A DNA stretch of 64,000 nt from a bacterium. Lineage in GTDB: Bacteria; Electryoneota; Electryoneia; Electryoneales; Electryoneaceae. Within the stretch, counting starts at the first letter, position 1; every line of letters begins with the position of its first letter. Below the pieces are notes generated by a model. It was given only the letters and a program-made list of their open reading frames with translations, did no database searches and had not been told where the DNA came from. Location of the stretch: assembly GCA_019912845.1 (NCBI GenBank), contig JAIOHU010000137.1, forward strand, positions 1-64,000. The letters are read 5' to 3'. A program made the position numbers and the translations under genes. Shown here piece by piece: positions 55,825 through 64,000 of this stretch.

Positions 55825-57380
55825 CTATTTTACATAAAAGATTCGTACGCTCTGACTCTGTTGCGAAGATCGAAGTGTCAGGTAATATACCCCTGCTGCC
55901 ATGTTCTCGGAGGCAACCCATGAGAGTTGGTGGTTACCGGGAGATAAGGTATAAGATTTACGTGATATTTGCCGTCCCAGGATATCATGCACAAAGAACG
56001 TATACGGCTGAGGTTTTGGGATTTCAACAGATAGGGTAATCTGTGAATTAAAGGGATTCGGATACACAGAATTCAACTGAAAAAGGGATGGATTTGATGT
56101 CTGGCGAGGAGTCAGAACAGCGTTTTGATTGAAGTAGTGAATGCCTATGTCTACAAGACCACCATCAGGATCAGAGAGCGAATCAATTAATCCTGCTTCG
56201 GTTGTCCCTGCATCAATACACGGGGAAATTTCTAATGGATGGAAGTTATTATTGGCTGGATCAATTAGCTGAGGATTTAGAAAAATATTTTCATATAAAT
56301 CGCAGACCTCTCCATTTGCGTTTTCAGAATCCAAATGCCCAAAATTTTCTGAGTAATGCGAATCTTCCGCAAAAGTGACGTTGTTTCCGTTTTCAAAATA
56401 CAAGCTATTGTAACTTCCAAGTAATCCATCTCTAGTATAAATAGCTTCAGTACCGTTATTTTGAAAGATTATGGTATTGATGATAAATGTTGGATATCCA
56501 AAATAGACTGATCCCGAATCGGCAGTATTATCAAAAAACACTGAATTTGTAATATTGACTGCGGCAAACCGTGATCCAGAATAGATGGCTCCACCTTTGA
56601 TTTCAGCCGTATTTGATTTGAACAGTGATCTGTCAATCCTTACATAACCTGTTGAATACAAAGCAGCTCCAACCAATGCTGAATTATAACTAAATTCGCA
56701 ACTATCAATTTCTATACCGGATGACCATTCCTTAATGGCTGAATTTTCATTGTTTATAAAATTGGACAGTGATAATGTTAAGTATCCGTAATTTGAATAA
56801 ATTCCATTGTTAGTATTACGTGCGAATACACAAGAGATGATAGTGTTTGAATCCAAATCACTATAAAAGCCGATCCCACGATTTTCACTTATTGAACTAT
56901 ACATTATGGTATCCAAACCCAATGTGTGACTATGAATCCCAGCGCCACGTCACCCTGCACTGTGTTGTGTGAAATACGGCTGTGACGTAAAGTCATTGTT
57001 GACATAGGTGAAACAGATATTCCAGAATCATCGCTACCGGTTACAACGATATAGTTGAGTTTAGTGCGATAATTAGTCGTTTCCAGGTTGATACCCCGCC
57101 ATGGAATTCCTTCTTCAAATGATTCAAAACGAATGCTGTCTCCCTCTGCACCCATTGCATAGAGGGCACCATGATTGGTACATCGCACTCCCTCATAAAA
57201 GCGTAGGACTACTCCGGGACGCAAATACCATAGGGTATGGGATTCTACCCAGATATCATCTTCTACGATATATTCACCCGCATCGAGCGTATCAGACTGT
57301 GCACCGGAGAGATATATTTGCGAAAAACAGAGCGTGGAAAGCATTATGAAAATGAGTATCAGCAGGAATAGTCTTCGCAT
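55825..57380 (-). pseudogene. Secreted beta-helix protein gene split by a frameshift
   Basis: One gene in two frames. The N-terminal part (57380 to about 56940) has a signal peptide (LILIFIMLSTLCFSQ), a domain start VEDDIWVESHTLWYLRPGVVLRFYEG like that of the protein at 17777, and beta-helix rungs up to LRHSRISHNTVQGD. The remainder (to 55825) is intact one frame back: SISENRGIGFYSDLDSNTII, rungs such as KGGAIYSG, and a C-terminal sorting domain (SVYPNPFNSQITLSV, VHDILGRQI, AAGVYYLTLRS). The junction lies between about 56910 and 56960. Joined, the product would be about 515 residues. Either a recent inactivating indel or a sequence error. Confidence 0.8.
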
Positions 57381-57460
57381 GGGTTACCTGACATTTTTTC
57401 AGGTTAAGAGGGATGCGTTCACTGGGAACAGGAGTAAGTTACGTGAGATTGTTTACTTCT

Positions 57461-57480
57461 GCAACATCTACGGATGTTGC
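57461..57480. repeat. UNCG-loop hairpin repeat, family C, copy 2
   Basis: An 8-bp stem GCAACATC / GATGTTGC with loop TACG, followed by GAAAC. It differs from copy 1 by one covarying base pair (T-A to C-G) and the loop base, and both loops fit UNCG. Confidence 0.7.
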
Positions 57481-57552
57481 GAAACTTTCGGCATGGACTT
57501 GGATAAGATCAACAGCTAATAAAATCAGGATGTAAAATTGTTCATCGCTTTA

Positions 57553-57626
57553 CCACCACAGCGTGGTGGAATTTGGGTAGCCCCGCGGTGCAGCGAAGCG
57601 GAACCCGGGGAGCACCGAAGCACGCC
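57553..57626. repeat. GC-rich palindromic element (family D)
   Basis: A hairpin CCACCACAGCGTGGTGG (57553-57569) is followed by a strongly GC-rich block (57576-57626) with arms GTAGCCCCG / CCCGGGG and GGTGC / GCACC. It stands out from the AT-rich surroundings in the 278-base gap between two secreted-protein genes and looks like a mobile palindromic repeat unit. It is the only copy in the window. Confidence 0.55.
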
Positions 57627-57658
57627 AAATAAAAGCCTTGTATGGGCGGGACGACCTT

Positions 57659-59368
57659 TTACTTCATCAATACCAGCTTTTCCGAAGCAACTGTTCTGCC
57701 ATTTGAATGCACTTGCACAATGTAAATCCCGCTGCTCAAACCCTTACCCTTGATTGTAAATTCCTTGAAGCCCGATTCAAGGCCTTCATCCTGGAGACGT
57801 ACAACTTCTCTTCCCAACAAATCAAAAAGCACCAGATCAAATGCTGCCGGGTTTGATAGTTCAACCTTGATACGTGTTTGCTGATTAAAGGGATTTGGGT
57901 AAATCGAAGCAATCCTGAAATCTTGAGGAGTGCTATTTTCAAATTTTTGTGAAGGCACATCCAACTGCGCAAGCTCCAGCGCGGCCTGGGCGTTCACACG
58001 TCCATAACCGAGCAAGCCAGCATACTGAGGGTTAATCTGATCGACATTGTCGCATGAGGCGTTCAGCATGGCTGTTATCTGAGCACGGCTGAAATCAGGA
58101 TTATAACCCAACATCAACCCGGCAACCGCAGCAACGAAGGGTGAGGACATACTCGTACCATTCCAGAGGGCATAAGAATACTCATGGTACTGGTTGAATG
58201 ATATGGTGCTGCCAATATCCACACCAGGCGCACTAATCGACACCCATTCGCCATAGCTGGAAAAATCAGCTTTTACATCCGAAGAATTCAAGGCGGCAAC
58301 AGCGATTACATTATCATACGCCGCTGGATAATTGTAGCTGTCATCATTTGAATTGCCTGCAGAAGCGAGCACCAGCACATCCAGTTCTTCGGCATAGTTC
58401 AGCGCAATTTCCCAGATCATACGCGGCTCAGTATCCCCAAACGACATGTTTATTATGTCTACATTCATATCCACTGCATATTGAATCGCAGGTGCAGCAT
58501 CATCGAGATAGGCGATGGAGTTCATTACCCCCTCTTCCTGCCAATATGCGAACATCACTCGGAGTGGTAGATGTTTTACATTCCACGAAGCGGAGGCAAT
58601 ACCAACAGCATTATCCGTAACCCCAGCAGCGATGCCCGCAACATGAGTTCCATGACCGTAAAAATCAGGATAAACTGTGTTGTCGCGAGGACCAACATCC
58701 TCGCCAGACACCAGTGAGAGCCAGTCGGGGAGTTCTGCTTCAGGTACAGAGACAAAATCATAACCGGTGAAATCATCAATGAACCCATTGTTATCATCAT
58801 CAACGCCATTCAGTTCATTAATATCCCAGTTTCCATTGTGGTTCAAATCCTCCCCGGGATTCACATACTGATTGGCAGCCAGGTCTTCATGGTGAATATC
58901 ACAGCCAGTATCAATTGTAGCGATCAAAATATCCGAAGTGCCATAATGCACATCCCAGGCGGAGGGAAGCCCCATCTTTTCCAGCCCCCAGAGATCAAAA
59001 TTAGTGTAATCATTCGGGAGACGGTGGCTTAGTTGCATCGGAGGTTGAAGGTCGATGGCTGTGACACCTTCGACACCTTCCAGACTGGTGGCGGTAGTAT
59101 AGGGATCAGTACTCAACTCGACACGGAACCAGCGATGCAGTCCGTGACGATACCATGATTGCAGGTTTTCCGTTTTGCTGGGCAGATAGAAAACAGGCAC
59201 CAGCTTTATTTCGCCAAGAAGCGAAGTTTCGAGAGTAAACTGTTCTACATTCCAGAGTGAACGAGCGGTGTTGTCATTCAGTTCGACCAGAACACGAGGG
59301 GGATACTCGCTGGAATACCCGGAAACAGTCAAGGCAACAAGCAGAAGTGTGAGTATAGTCAGGCGCAT
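57659..59368 (-). CDS. Secreted subtilisin-like serine protease with sorting domain
   Basis: 569 residues. Signal peptide (LTILTLLLVALTVSGYSS), a short propeptide-like region (about 20-125), then an S8 peptidase domain with the complete catalytic triad: D153 in IATIDTGCD, H239 in GHGTHVAG and S406 in NGTSMSSPF, with the oxyanion Asn339 in SAGNSND. Calcium-type sequence (DLNHNGNWDINELNGVDDDNNGFIDD) lies in an insert near residue 174-199. The C-terminal sorting domain (IASIYPNPFNQQTRIKVEL, LFDLLGREV, SSGIYIVQVHS) should direct it out through a Por-type system. Likely an extracellular protease. Confidence 0.93.
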   Translation of the reverse strand: MRLTILTLLLVALTVSGYSSEYPPRVLVELNDNTARSLWNVEQFTLETSLLGEIKLVPVFYLPSKTENLQSWYRHGLHRWFRVELSTDPYTTATSLEGVEGVTAIDLQPPMQLSHRLPNDYTNFDLWGLEKMGLPSAWDVHYGTSDILIATIDTGCDIHHEDLAANQYVNPGEDLNHNGNWDINELNGVDDDNNGFIDDFTGYDFVSVPEAELPDWLSLVSGEDVGPRDNTVYPDFYGHGTHVAGIAAGVTDNAVGIASASWNVKHLPLRVMFAYWQEEGVMNSIAYLDDAAPAIQYAVDMNVDIINMSFGDTEPRMIWEIALNYAEELDVLVLASAGNSNDDSYNYPAAYDNVIAVAALNSSDVKADFSSYGEWVSISAPGVDIGSTISFNQYHEYSYALWNGTSMSSPFVAAVAGLMLGYNPDFSRAQITAMLNASCDNVDQINPQYAGLLGYGRVNAQAALELAQLDVPSQKFENSTPQDFRIASIYPNPFNQQTRIKVELSNPAAFDLVLFDLLGREVVRLQDEGLESGFKEFTIKGKGLSSGIYIVQVHSNGRTVASEKLVLMK

Positions 59369-59666
59369 ATTTTTTCCAGGCAGAAAAATGAGTTCTCGAT
59401 ATTAAGGTAGCAAATCATGGCAGCATTTAAAACTCTACCTGTTAAATACTTCCACTCTCAATTTAGTGTAATTTGAATTTAAAGAGGGTGATATGTGGCA
59501 CATTTTTGAGTAGAGTGAAAAATTGTCATAGTAAAGAAGCAAAAATGAAAAATATTTCGGGCTGAGTAGTTTATTGACGATCTTCACTGAACTATATTCC
59601 TCAATCGTCTTCTTATAATGTTGATCGAGTATAACCAATAATTTCACACCTGAAAACGGTGGTACC
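59369..59666. other. Divergent promoter region
   Basis: About 300 AT-rich bases between the leftward protease gene and the rightward channel gene. No gene, repeat or clear consensus promoter is visible. Confidence 0.5.
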
Positions 59667-60851
59667 ATGAGCAGGGAGATCACACACCGTTTCCGTGAAT
59701 TTCAATCAGAAATCCAGCAGATGTTGGATGGGTTTCGTGAGGCACGGATCGCTCGTATCTTTATTATCATCCTGATCCTGATGATCGCGGGTGGGATGAC
59801 GCTCTGGGCGATTGAGGGACGTAAGACTTTCGCGACCCCATTCGATGCTTTCTGGTGGGCATTAGTGACCATGACGACTGTGGGGTATGGCGATATCACT
59901 CCGCATGGTGTCAGTGGACGTATTGCTGCAATGGTGTTGATGATACTTGGGATGTCTATTGTAAGTTTGTTTACGGCATCGGTTTCTTCGGTATTGGTAG
60001 CGATAAAAATCCGGGAGGGAAAGGGTTTGCGAGACATATCTTATATTAACCACCTGGTGATATGCGGCTGGCATGATGGCGGCGAGGAAGTGATCAGCAG
60101 TTTAAAATCTCTCAGTAAAGAGAAAATGAAACTGGTGCTTATCAATGATCTGTCTTCCGGGAAGTCCGAAGAACTGCTTGAACGCTTCAAGGACCTGAAC
60201 CCCAAGTTTGTAAGAGGCGACTATCACCTCGACTCCATTTTGAGACGTGCTGCCGTTGATAAGGCAGCTGCTGTGCTTATCCTTCCCGAAATAAAAGACG
60301 ACCTCGCAGCTTCTCATGTAGACCAGCATACCATTCTGGCAGCTCTGGCGATTAAAGAGATCAATCCACGTGTGAAGGTATACGCGCATGCTTTGGATAG
60401 AAACTCCGTTCCTCACATGAGACGGGGTGGGGTAGATCGTGTGGTACTGCGTGACGCCCATATCGGTTTTCTGTTGGCAGCTCACGCCCTCGCCCCTGGA
60501 ATTCCCGAAGTTGTGGATGAATTGCTTACTTACGAATCGAACAATAGGATAGAACGCGTAACGATGCCGAAAGAGCTTGTTGGCAAAACTTTCCGTGACG
60601 CTCAACTCTGGGCTGTTCATGAACTGGATGGTATGCTGATTGGGCTTGTGTCGGAGGAGCAGGTGCTTGGGGTTACCGATATTCTTTCTGACGACATTTC
60701 ATCGATTGATCAGTTTATAATGAAAAAATTCGAAGAAGCGGGACGATCTGCTGAAGAACTCGCAAGCACTCAAATAACCATCAACCCTTCACCAGAACGT
60801 CAAATCGGACCGCGGGATGTTGCTGTTGTAATTCGACGGGTTGGCGAATAA
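59667..60851 (+). CDS. Potassium channel with RCK/TrkA-N domain
   Basis: 394 residues. Two transmembrane helices (IFIIILILMIAGGMTLWAI; IAAMVLMILGMSIVSLFTASVSSVLV) flank the pore loop with the K+ selectivity filter TVGYGDITP (about residues 70-78). A cytoplasmic RCK domain follows (YINHLVICGWHDGGEEVISSLK, an NAD-type Rossmann fold lacking the full GxGxxG, to about residue 260) and a TrkA-C-like C-terminus (ERVTMPKELVGKTFRDAQL). It is of the MthK/Kch-like two-helix type. A cNMP-binding protein gene follows 167 bases downstream and may be a partner. Confidence 0.92.
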   Translation: MSREITHRFREFQSEIQQMLDGFREARIARIFIIILILMIAGGMTLWAIEGRKTFATPFDAFWWALVTMTTVGYGDITPHGVSGRIAAMVLMILGMSIVSLFTASVSSVLVAIKIREGKGLRDISYINHLVICGWHDGGEEVISSLKSLSKEKMKLVLINDLSSGKSEELLERFKDLNPKFVRGDYHLDSILRRAAVDKAAAVLILPEIKDDLAASHVDQHTILAALAIKEINPRVKVYAHALDRNSVPHMRRGGVDRVVLRDAHIGFLLAAHALAPGIPEVVDELLTYESNNRIERVTMPKELVGKTFRDAQLWAVHELDGMLIGLVSEEQVLGVTDILSDDISSIDQFIMKKFEEAGRSAEELASTQITINPSPERQIGPRDVAVVIRRVGE

Positions 60852-60915
60852 AATCAGCAGGGTTTAAAATGATATCAGTGCTGTATTGAATTCTGTTTTG
60901 CAGCCGGTGTTACCC

Positions 60916-60953
60916 TGCGTCCTGCCAGCATGGTATTGGTTGGCATCCAGGAG
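60916..60953. repeat. Dispersed palindromic repeat, family A, copy 5
   Basis: CGTCCTGCCAGCATGGTATT followed by GGTTGGCATCCAGG, the family A frame in inverse orientation, with arms TGCCAGC and TTGGCA partly conserved. It sits in the 167-base space between the channel gene and the cNMP-binding protein gene. Confidence 0.65.
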
Positions 60954-61018
60954 GGTTAATCGTGAATAAACGGTTTTTAAAAAGGTACTAGAAAAAATAT
61001 ATTGAAAAAGGATAATCC

Positions 61019-61555
61019 ATGAGCAGGAGCAAAGCTGGCAACTCAACCATCAGCGTCGATCTGTTGCTCGAATATCCACTTTTTCGTGATATGTCTCATA
61101 CGCAGGTTGCAGCAGCAGCCAATCACATCGAAAAGCTAGGCTACGAAAGCGGGACAAACATCTTCAAAGAGGGGGAGCAGGGTGATGATGTGTTTATTCT
61201 GCTCGAAGGTGAAATCTCGATTACCCAAAGACTCACCCTGTTTACCTCACGTGATGAAAAACAGGAACGCGATAAATCCTTAATCCACCTTAATGCGAGC
61301 ATGCGTCCGGTTATCGGCGAAATTGCTCTCTGCGCAAACACCCCACGTTCCGCTTCAGTTACTGCCAGGAGTGATGTAGTAATTGGTGGTTTCAGTGCGG
61401 ACGATCTCAAACTGGTTATCGACCAGGACCCACACTTCGGCTATCTCTTCTATAGAAATCTCTCGTCCATTATCTCGCAACGTCTGATCACTGCAAACGA
61501 AAATGTTCTCAAGCTGACAACGGCTTTCTCTCTGGCACTCCAACGCAAAGTCTAA
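61019..61555 (+). CDS. Cyclic nucleotide-binding domain protein
   Basis: 178 residues made almost entirely of one CNMP-binding (Crp-like) fold: PLFRDMSHTQVAAAANHIEKLGYESGTNIFKEGEQGDDVFILLEGEISI and the phosphate-binding-cassette region PVIGEIALCANTPRSASVTARSD (about residues 98-120). Where cAMP binders have FGExAL..RxA, it has IGEIALCANTPRSASV, so binding is plausible. The C-terminal helix region has no DNA-binding motif. It may gate or modulate the adjacent K+ channel (inference). Confidence 0.85.
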   Translation: MSRSKAGNSTISVDLLLEYPLFRDMSHTQVAAAANHIEKLGYESGTNIFKEGEQGDDVFILLEGEISITQRLTLFTSRDEKQERDKSLIHLNASMRPVIGEIALCANTPRSASVTARSDVVIGGFSADDLKLVIDQDPHFGYLFYRNLSSIISQRLITANENVLKLTTAFSLALQRKV

Positions 61556-61563
61556 CTACTTCT

Positions 61564-61680
61564 AACCACAGAGACGCACCAATGAACCACAGAGACACAC
61601 CAATGAACCACAGAGGCACAGAGACGCAGAGACACAGAGGTAAAACTTGAACCACAGAGATCACAGAGAACACAGAGAAA
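61564..61680. repeat. ACAGAGA-type repeat block, left flank of the GxxExxY gene
   Basis: Two tandem 21-base units (61564-61584 and 61585-61605, one mismatch) start with AACCACAGAGAC, a third unit begins at 61606, and the block continues with CACAGAG-rich sequence. The last 31 bases (61650-61680, from AACCACAGAGATCACAGAGA) recur perfectly in inverse orientation at 62215-62245. Confidence 0.85.
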
Positions 61681-61688
61681 AGATTAAA

Positions 61689-62060
61689 ATGAATAAAGAT
61701 GAGCTTACCGGAAAAATTATTGAAGCTGCAATTGAGGTGCATAAAACATTAGGTCCCGGATTGCTGGAAAATACGTATGAAATTTGTCTGCACTGGGAAC
61801 TGACAAATAGAGGGATAAAATCAGAACGTCAGGTGGAATTACCAGTTATATATAAAGGGGTAAAAATTGAAACAGCATATCGACTAGATATTTTAGTTGA
61901 GAGCAAAGTCATAGTTGAGGTAAAGGCAGTGCAGGAACTAAACGCAGTGCATGATGCCCAATTGATGACTTACCTGAAATTGAGCAAGCTTAAAACTGGT
62001 CTGCTTATTAACTTCAGTAACAAGCTGCTGAAGAATAATATCAAAAGAATATCAATGTAG
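61689..62060 (+). CDS. GxxExxY family protein (PD-(D/E)XK nuclease-like)
   Basis: 123 residues from the ATG at 61689. A TTG 42 bases upstream would translate the flanking repeat and is rejected. The family motif is GPGLLENTYE (GxxExxY, about residues 23-29). The PD-(D/E)XK-like core reads ETAYRLDILVESKVIVEVKAV, with Asp and the E-x-K pair (about residues 71-89). The family is widespread, short and of unknown function. It is enclosed by CACAGAG-type inverted repeats on both sides, which argues for a mobile or repeat-associated unit inserted between the cNMP-binding gene and valS. No partner gene is enclosed. Confidence 0.85.
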   Translation: MNKDELTGKIIEAAIEVHKTLGPGLLENTYEICLHWELTNRGIKSERQVELPVIYKGVKIETAYRLDILVESKVIVEVKAVQELNAVHDAQLMTYLKLSKLKTGLLINFSNKLLKNNIKRISM

Positions 62061-62214
62061 TCCTGTAGTAATAATCTTTTCGGTAATCCAGATAACTGAC
62101 CTCGCTGGTTAATGCGGAGAATTCTGTGGACGCCTGTCTCTTGTTATCCAGCAACCGCAAGCTACCGTATCCTATCTATTAAACTGTTCTCGTTCAGTGT
62201 ATTCCAGATAAGAA

Positions 62215-62282
62215 TTTCTCTGTGTTCTCTGTGATCTCTGTGGTTAAATTTCTTATACTCTGTGTCTCTGTGGTAAAATTTT
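62215..62282. repeat. ACAGAGA-type repeat block, right flank of the GxxExxY gene
   Basis: Bases 62215-62245 are the perfect inverse complement of 61650-61680 (31 of 31). A second short unit (CTCTGTGTCTCTGTGGTAAA, 62259-62278) follows 13 bases later. It ends 24 bases before valS. Confidence 0.85.
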
Positions 62283-62305
62283 AATATTCACTTGCGAGGA
62301 AATAA

Positions 62306-64000
62306 ATGGACATCCCGAAAACCTACGATCCGAACAAAGTAGAAGCAAAATACGCCAAATGGTGGCAGGAAAAAGGTTTTTTCAAAACAGCCCCCGACCC
62401 GGATAAAGAACCATTCACCATCATGATGCCCCCTCCGAATGTGACTGGTGTGCTGCACATGGGGCATGCGTTACAGGATACCATACAGGATACCTTGATA
62501 CGGTATCACCGTATGCAGGGTTTTGAAGCTCACTGGCAGGCAGGAAAGGATCACGCCGGCATTGCTACCCAGACGGTTGTCGAAAAAGAGCTGAAGAAAA
62601 ATCGTCAACCGGATCGTCGGACACTGGGACGTGATAAGTTCATAGAAGAGGTGTGGAAGGTTGTTGAACGTAACCAGAATGTGATTACGCGCCAGAAAAT
62701 GGCGATGGGGGACAGTGCGGACTGGTCACGTGAACGTTTTACTCTTGATGAAGGGTTGAGTCGTGCGGTACGAGAGGTATTCGTCAGACTGTATGAGGAC
62801 GGCTTGATCTATCGCGGACCATATATCGTAAACTGGTCACCGGCGCTTGGTTCTGCGATCAGTGATGAGGAGGTCGACCACAGGGATGAAGAGGGTCATC
62901 TCTGGCATATCCGTTACCCGGGAGTCAATGGTGGAGAAGGCGCAGTAGTAGCTACCACTCGTCCCGAAACCATGCTCGGCGATACTGCGGTCATGGTGCA
63001 TCCAGAGGATGAACGTTATCAGCACTTGATCGGTAAAGAGGTGGAGCTGCCTTTGACCGGTCGTCGAATTCCAGTCATCGCTGATGATTATGTCGACCGT
63101 GAGTTCGGAACTGGTACCGTAAAAGTTACCCCTGCACATGACCCCAATGATTTTGAGGTAGGCAAACGTCACAATCTCCCGATGCCGGTCATTATGGACA
63201 CTCATGCCCAGATTCAGGCACCGGCACCGGAAAAATATATCGGGATGGACAGGTTCAAAGCACGAGATGCGATTATAAAAGACCTTGAGGAGCAGGGATT
63301 GCTGGTGAAAGTAGAAAAACATCAGCATGCTGTTGGCTACTGTCATCGCACCAAAGTTCCTATCGAACCCTATCTGTCGACCCAATGGTTTTTGAAGATG
63401 AAACCACTAGCCGATCCGGCGATTGAAGCGGTGCGTAACGGTGAGATTCAGTTCGTTCCCAACCGTTGGGAAAAGGTTTATTTCCAATGGCTTGAAAATA
63501 TCAGGGATTGGTGCATATCTCGTCAGCTATGGTGGGGACATAGAATTCCGGCGTGGTATTGCGACAATTGCGACGAGATGACAGTAAGTCGTGAAGACCC
63601 GGGTGAATGCTCAGCCTGCGGATCAAAAAACATTCGACAGGATGAAGATGTGCTGGATACATGGTTCTCCAGTTGGATATGGCCCTTCTCTACACTTGGT
63701 TGGCCGGACGAAACAGATGAAATCGGATATTACCACCCGACAGACGTTCTGGTGAGTGGGTATGATATCATCTTTTTCTGGATCGCACGCATGATTATGG
63801 CGGATCTCTATTTCACCGGACACATTCCCTATAAAACGGTTTATATCACAGGGATGATCAAAGATAAACAGGGACGCTGGATGTCGAAATCCCTCGGGAA
63901 CGGCATTGATCCCCTGGAAATGATCGAGCAGTATGGCGCGGATGCCGTGCGTTACAGTTTGACTGTGCTGACTACAGAAGGGCAGGATATCAATCTCGAT
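62306..64000 (+). CDS. valS: Valyl-tRNA synthetase, 5' part (runs off the right edge)
   Basis: 565 codons are present and the frame is open at the edge; a full enzyme has about 880. Class I synthetase charging tRNA-Val. PPPNVTGVLHMGHAL holds the HIGH motif as HMGH (about residues 51-54). The editing domain shows VVATTRPETMLGDTAVMVHP and FGTGTVKVTPAHDPNDFEVG. GYCHRTKVPIEPYLSTQWFLKM, WCISRQLWWGHRIPAWYC and a zinc-type CDNC/CSAC pair follow. The KMSKS motif appears as WMSKSLGNG (about residue 526). The ATG at 62306 is preceded by GAGGA. No T-box leader is seen upstream. Confidence 0.97.
   Translation, partial: MDIPKTYDPNKVEAKYAKWWQEKGFFKTAPDPDKEPFTIMMPPPNVTGVLHMGHALQDTIQDTLIRYHRMQGFEAHWQAGKDHAGIATQTVVEKELKKNRQPDRRTLGRDKFIEEVWKVVERNQNVITRQKMAMGDSADWSRERFTLDEGLSRAVREVFVRLYEDGLIYRGPYIVNWSPALGSAISDEEVDHRDEEGHLWHIRYPGVNGGEGAVVATTRPETMLGDTAVMVHPEDERYQHLIGKEVELPLTGRRIPVIADDYVDREFGTGTVKVTPAHDPNDFEVGKRHNLPMPVIMDTHAQIQAPAPEKYIGMDRFKARDAIIKDLEEQGLLVKVEKHQHAVGYCHRTKVPIEPYLSTQWFLKMKPLADPAIEAVRNGEIQFVPNRWEKVYFQWLENIRDWCISRQLWWGHRIPAWYCDNCDEMTVSREDPGECSACGSKNIRQDEDVLDTWFSSWIWPFSTLGWPDETDEIGYYHPTDVLVSGYDIIFFWIARMIMADLYFTGHIPYKTVYITGMIKDKQGRWMSKSLGNGIDPLEMIEQYGADAVRYSLTVLTTEGQDINLD

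Noticed and set aside
61564-61640. CRISPR array
   Set aside because: The units are 21 bases in direct tandem without unique spacers and there are no cas genes; they belong to the CACAGAG repeat family flanking the GxxExxY gene.
61509-61742. 77-codon minus-strand open frame (LCLCVSVPLWFIG pattern)
   Set aside because: It is a translation of the CACAGAG repeats in the other strand and overlaps two real genes.

Overview
The window looks like a chromosomal segment of a Gram-negative bacterium from the Fibrobacterota-Chlorobiota-Bacteroidota (FCB) superphylum, most likely one of its uncultured candidate lineages. Four secreted proteins end in the YPNPFN/SPNPFN-type C-terminal sorting domain (Por secretion tail) that is typical of that group. 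Outer-membrane genes (an Omp85/BamA-like barrel, LptF and LptG, a Wza-like exporter) confirm two membranes. Good sigma70-type -35/-10 elements (before rpmH and before the LVIVD protein gene) argue against a canonical Bacteroidota promoter system. I cannot name the phylum from sequence alone.

Layout. 0.3-3.1 kb: plsC-cmk and a nucleotide-sugar dehydrogenase. 3.6-10.4 kb: an Omp85-family protein, a fibronectin-like lipoprotein and a large secreted LVIVD-repeat propeller protein. 10.5-17.6 kb: lptG-lptF, an M61 peptidase, then divergently an mtaB-like tRNA methylthiotransferase overlapping an M20 peptidase. 17.8-20.5 kb: a secreted protein and a glycosyltransferase. 20.6-27.4 kb: the conserved origin-proximal operon rpmH-rnpA-yidD-yidC-mnmE-mnmG-rsmG, with two parS-like sites between mnmE and mnmG and an apparent -1 frameshift in rnpA at a run of nine T. 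27.4-36.4 kb: a leftward exopolysaccharide cluster (small membrane protein, methyltransferase, Wzy/O-antigen-ligase-like protein, Wzc-like chain-length protein, Wza-like exporter, response regulator) continuing into a cassette of HprK-like kinase, PqqD-like protein, NTP_transf_5-like nucleotidyltransferase and S24/S26 peptidase. 36.9-42.5 kb: leftward dnaA-dnaN-dciA-gyrB without recF, with a DnaA-box cluster (probable oriC) between dnaA and dnaN. 43.2-44.8 kb: an NtrC-family AAA+ regulator lacking GAFTGA. 45-55.7 kb: an OPT transporter, paired lipoproteins, small membrane protein, HAD phosphatase, cyclophilin-like protein, saccharopine-dehydrogenase-like enzyme and several poorly characterised genes. 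55.8-59.4 kb: a frameshifted secreted beta-helix protein and a subtilisin-like protease. 59.7-64 kb: a K+ channel, a cNMP-binding protein, a repeat-flanked GxxExxY gene and the 5' part of valS.

Functionally the window joins replication initiation and segregation (dnaA, dnaN, dciA, gyrB, oriC, parS), the tRNA/ribosome/membrane-insertion operon, and an envelope programme (LPS transport, exopolysaccharide export, secreted sorted proteins). Intergenic spaces on both flanks carry several families of short palindromic dispersed repeats, often just downstream of stop codons.

The most unusual items are the HprK-like/PqqD/nucleotidyltransferase/peptidase cassette next to a Wzc homologue with a degenerate Walker A' motif, the GxxExxY gene enclosed by a perfect 31-bp inverted repeat, the rnpA frameshift, the GAFTGA-less AAA+ regulator, and the hairpin repeat families.
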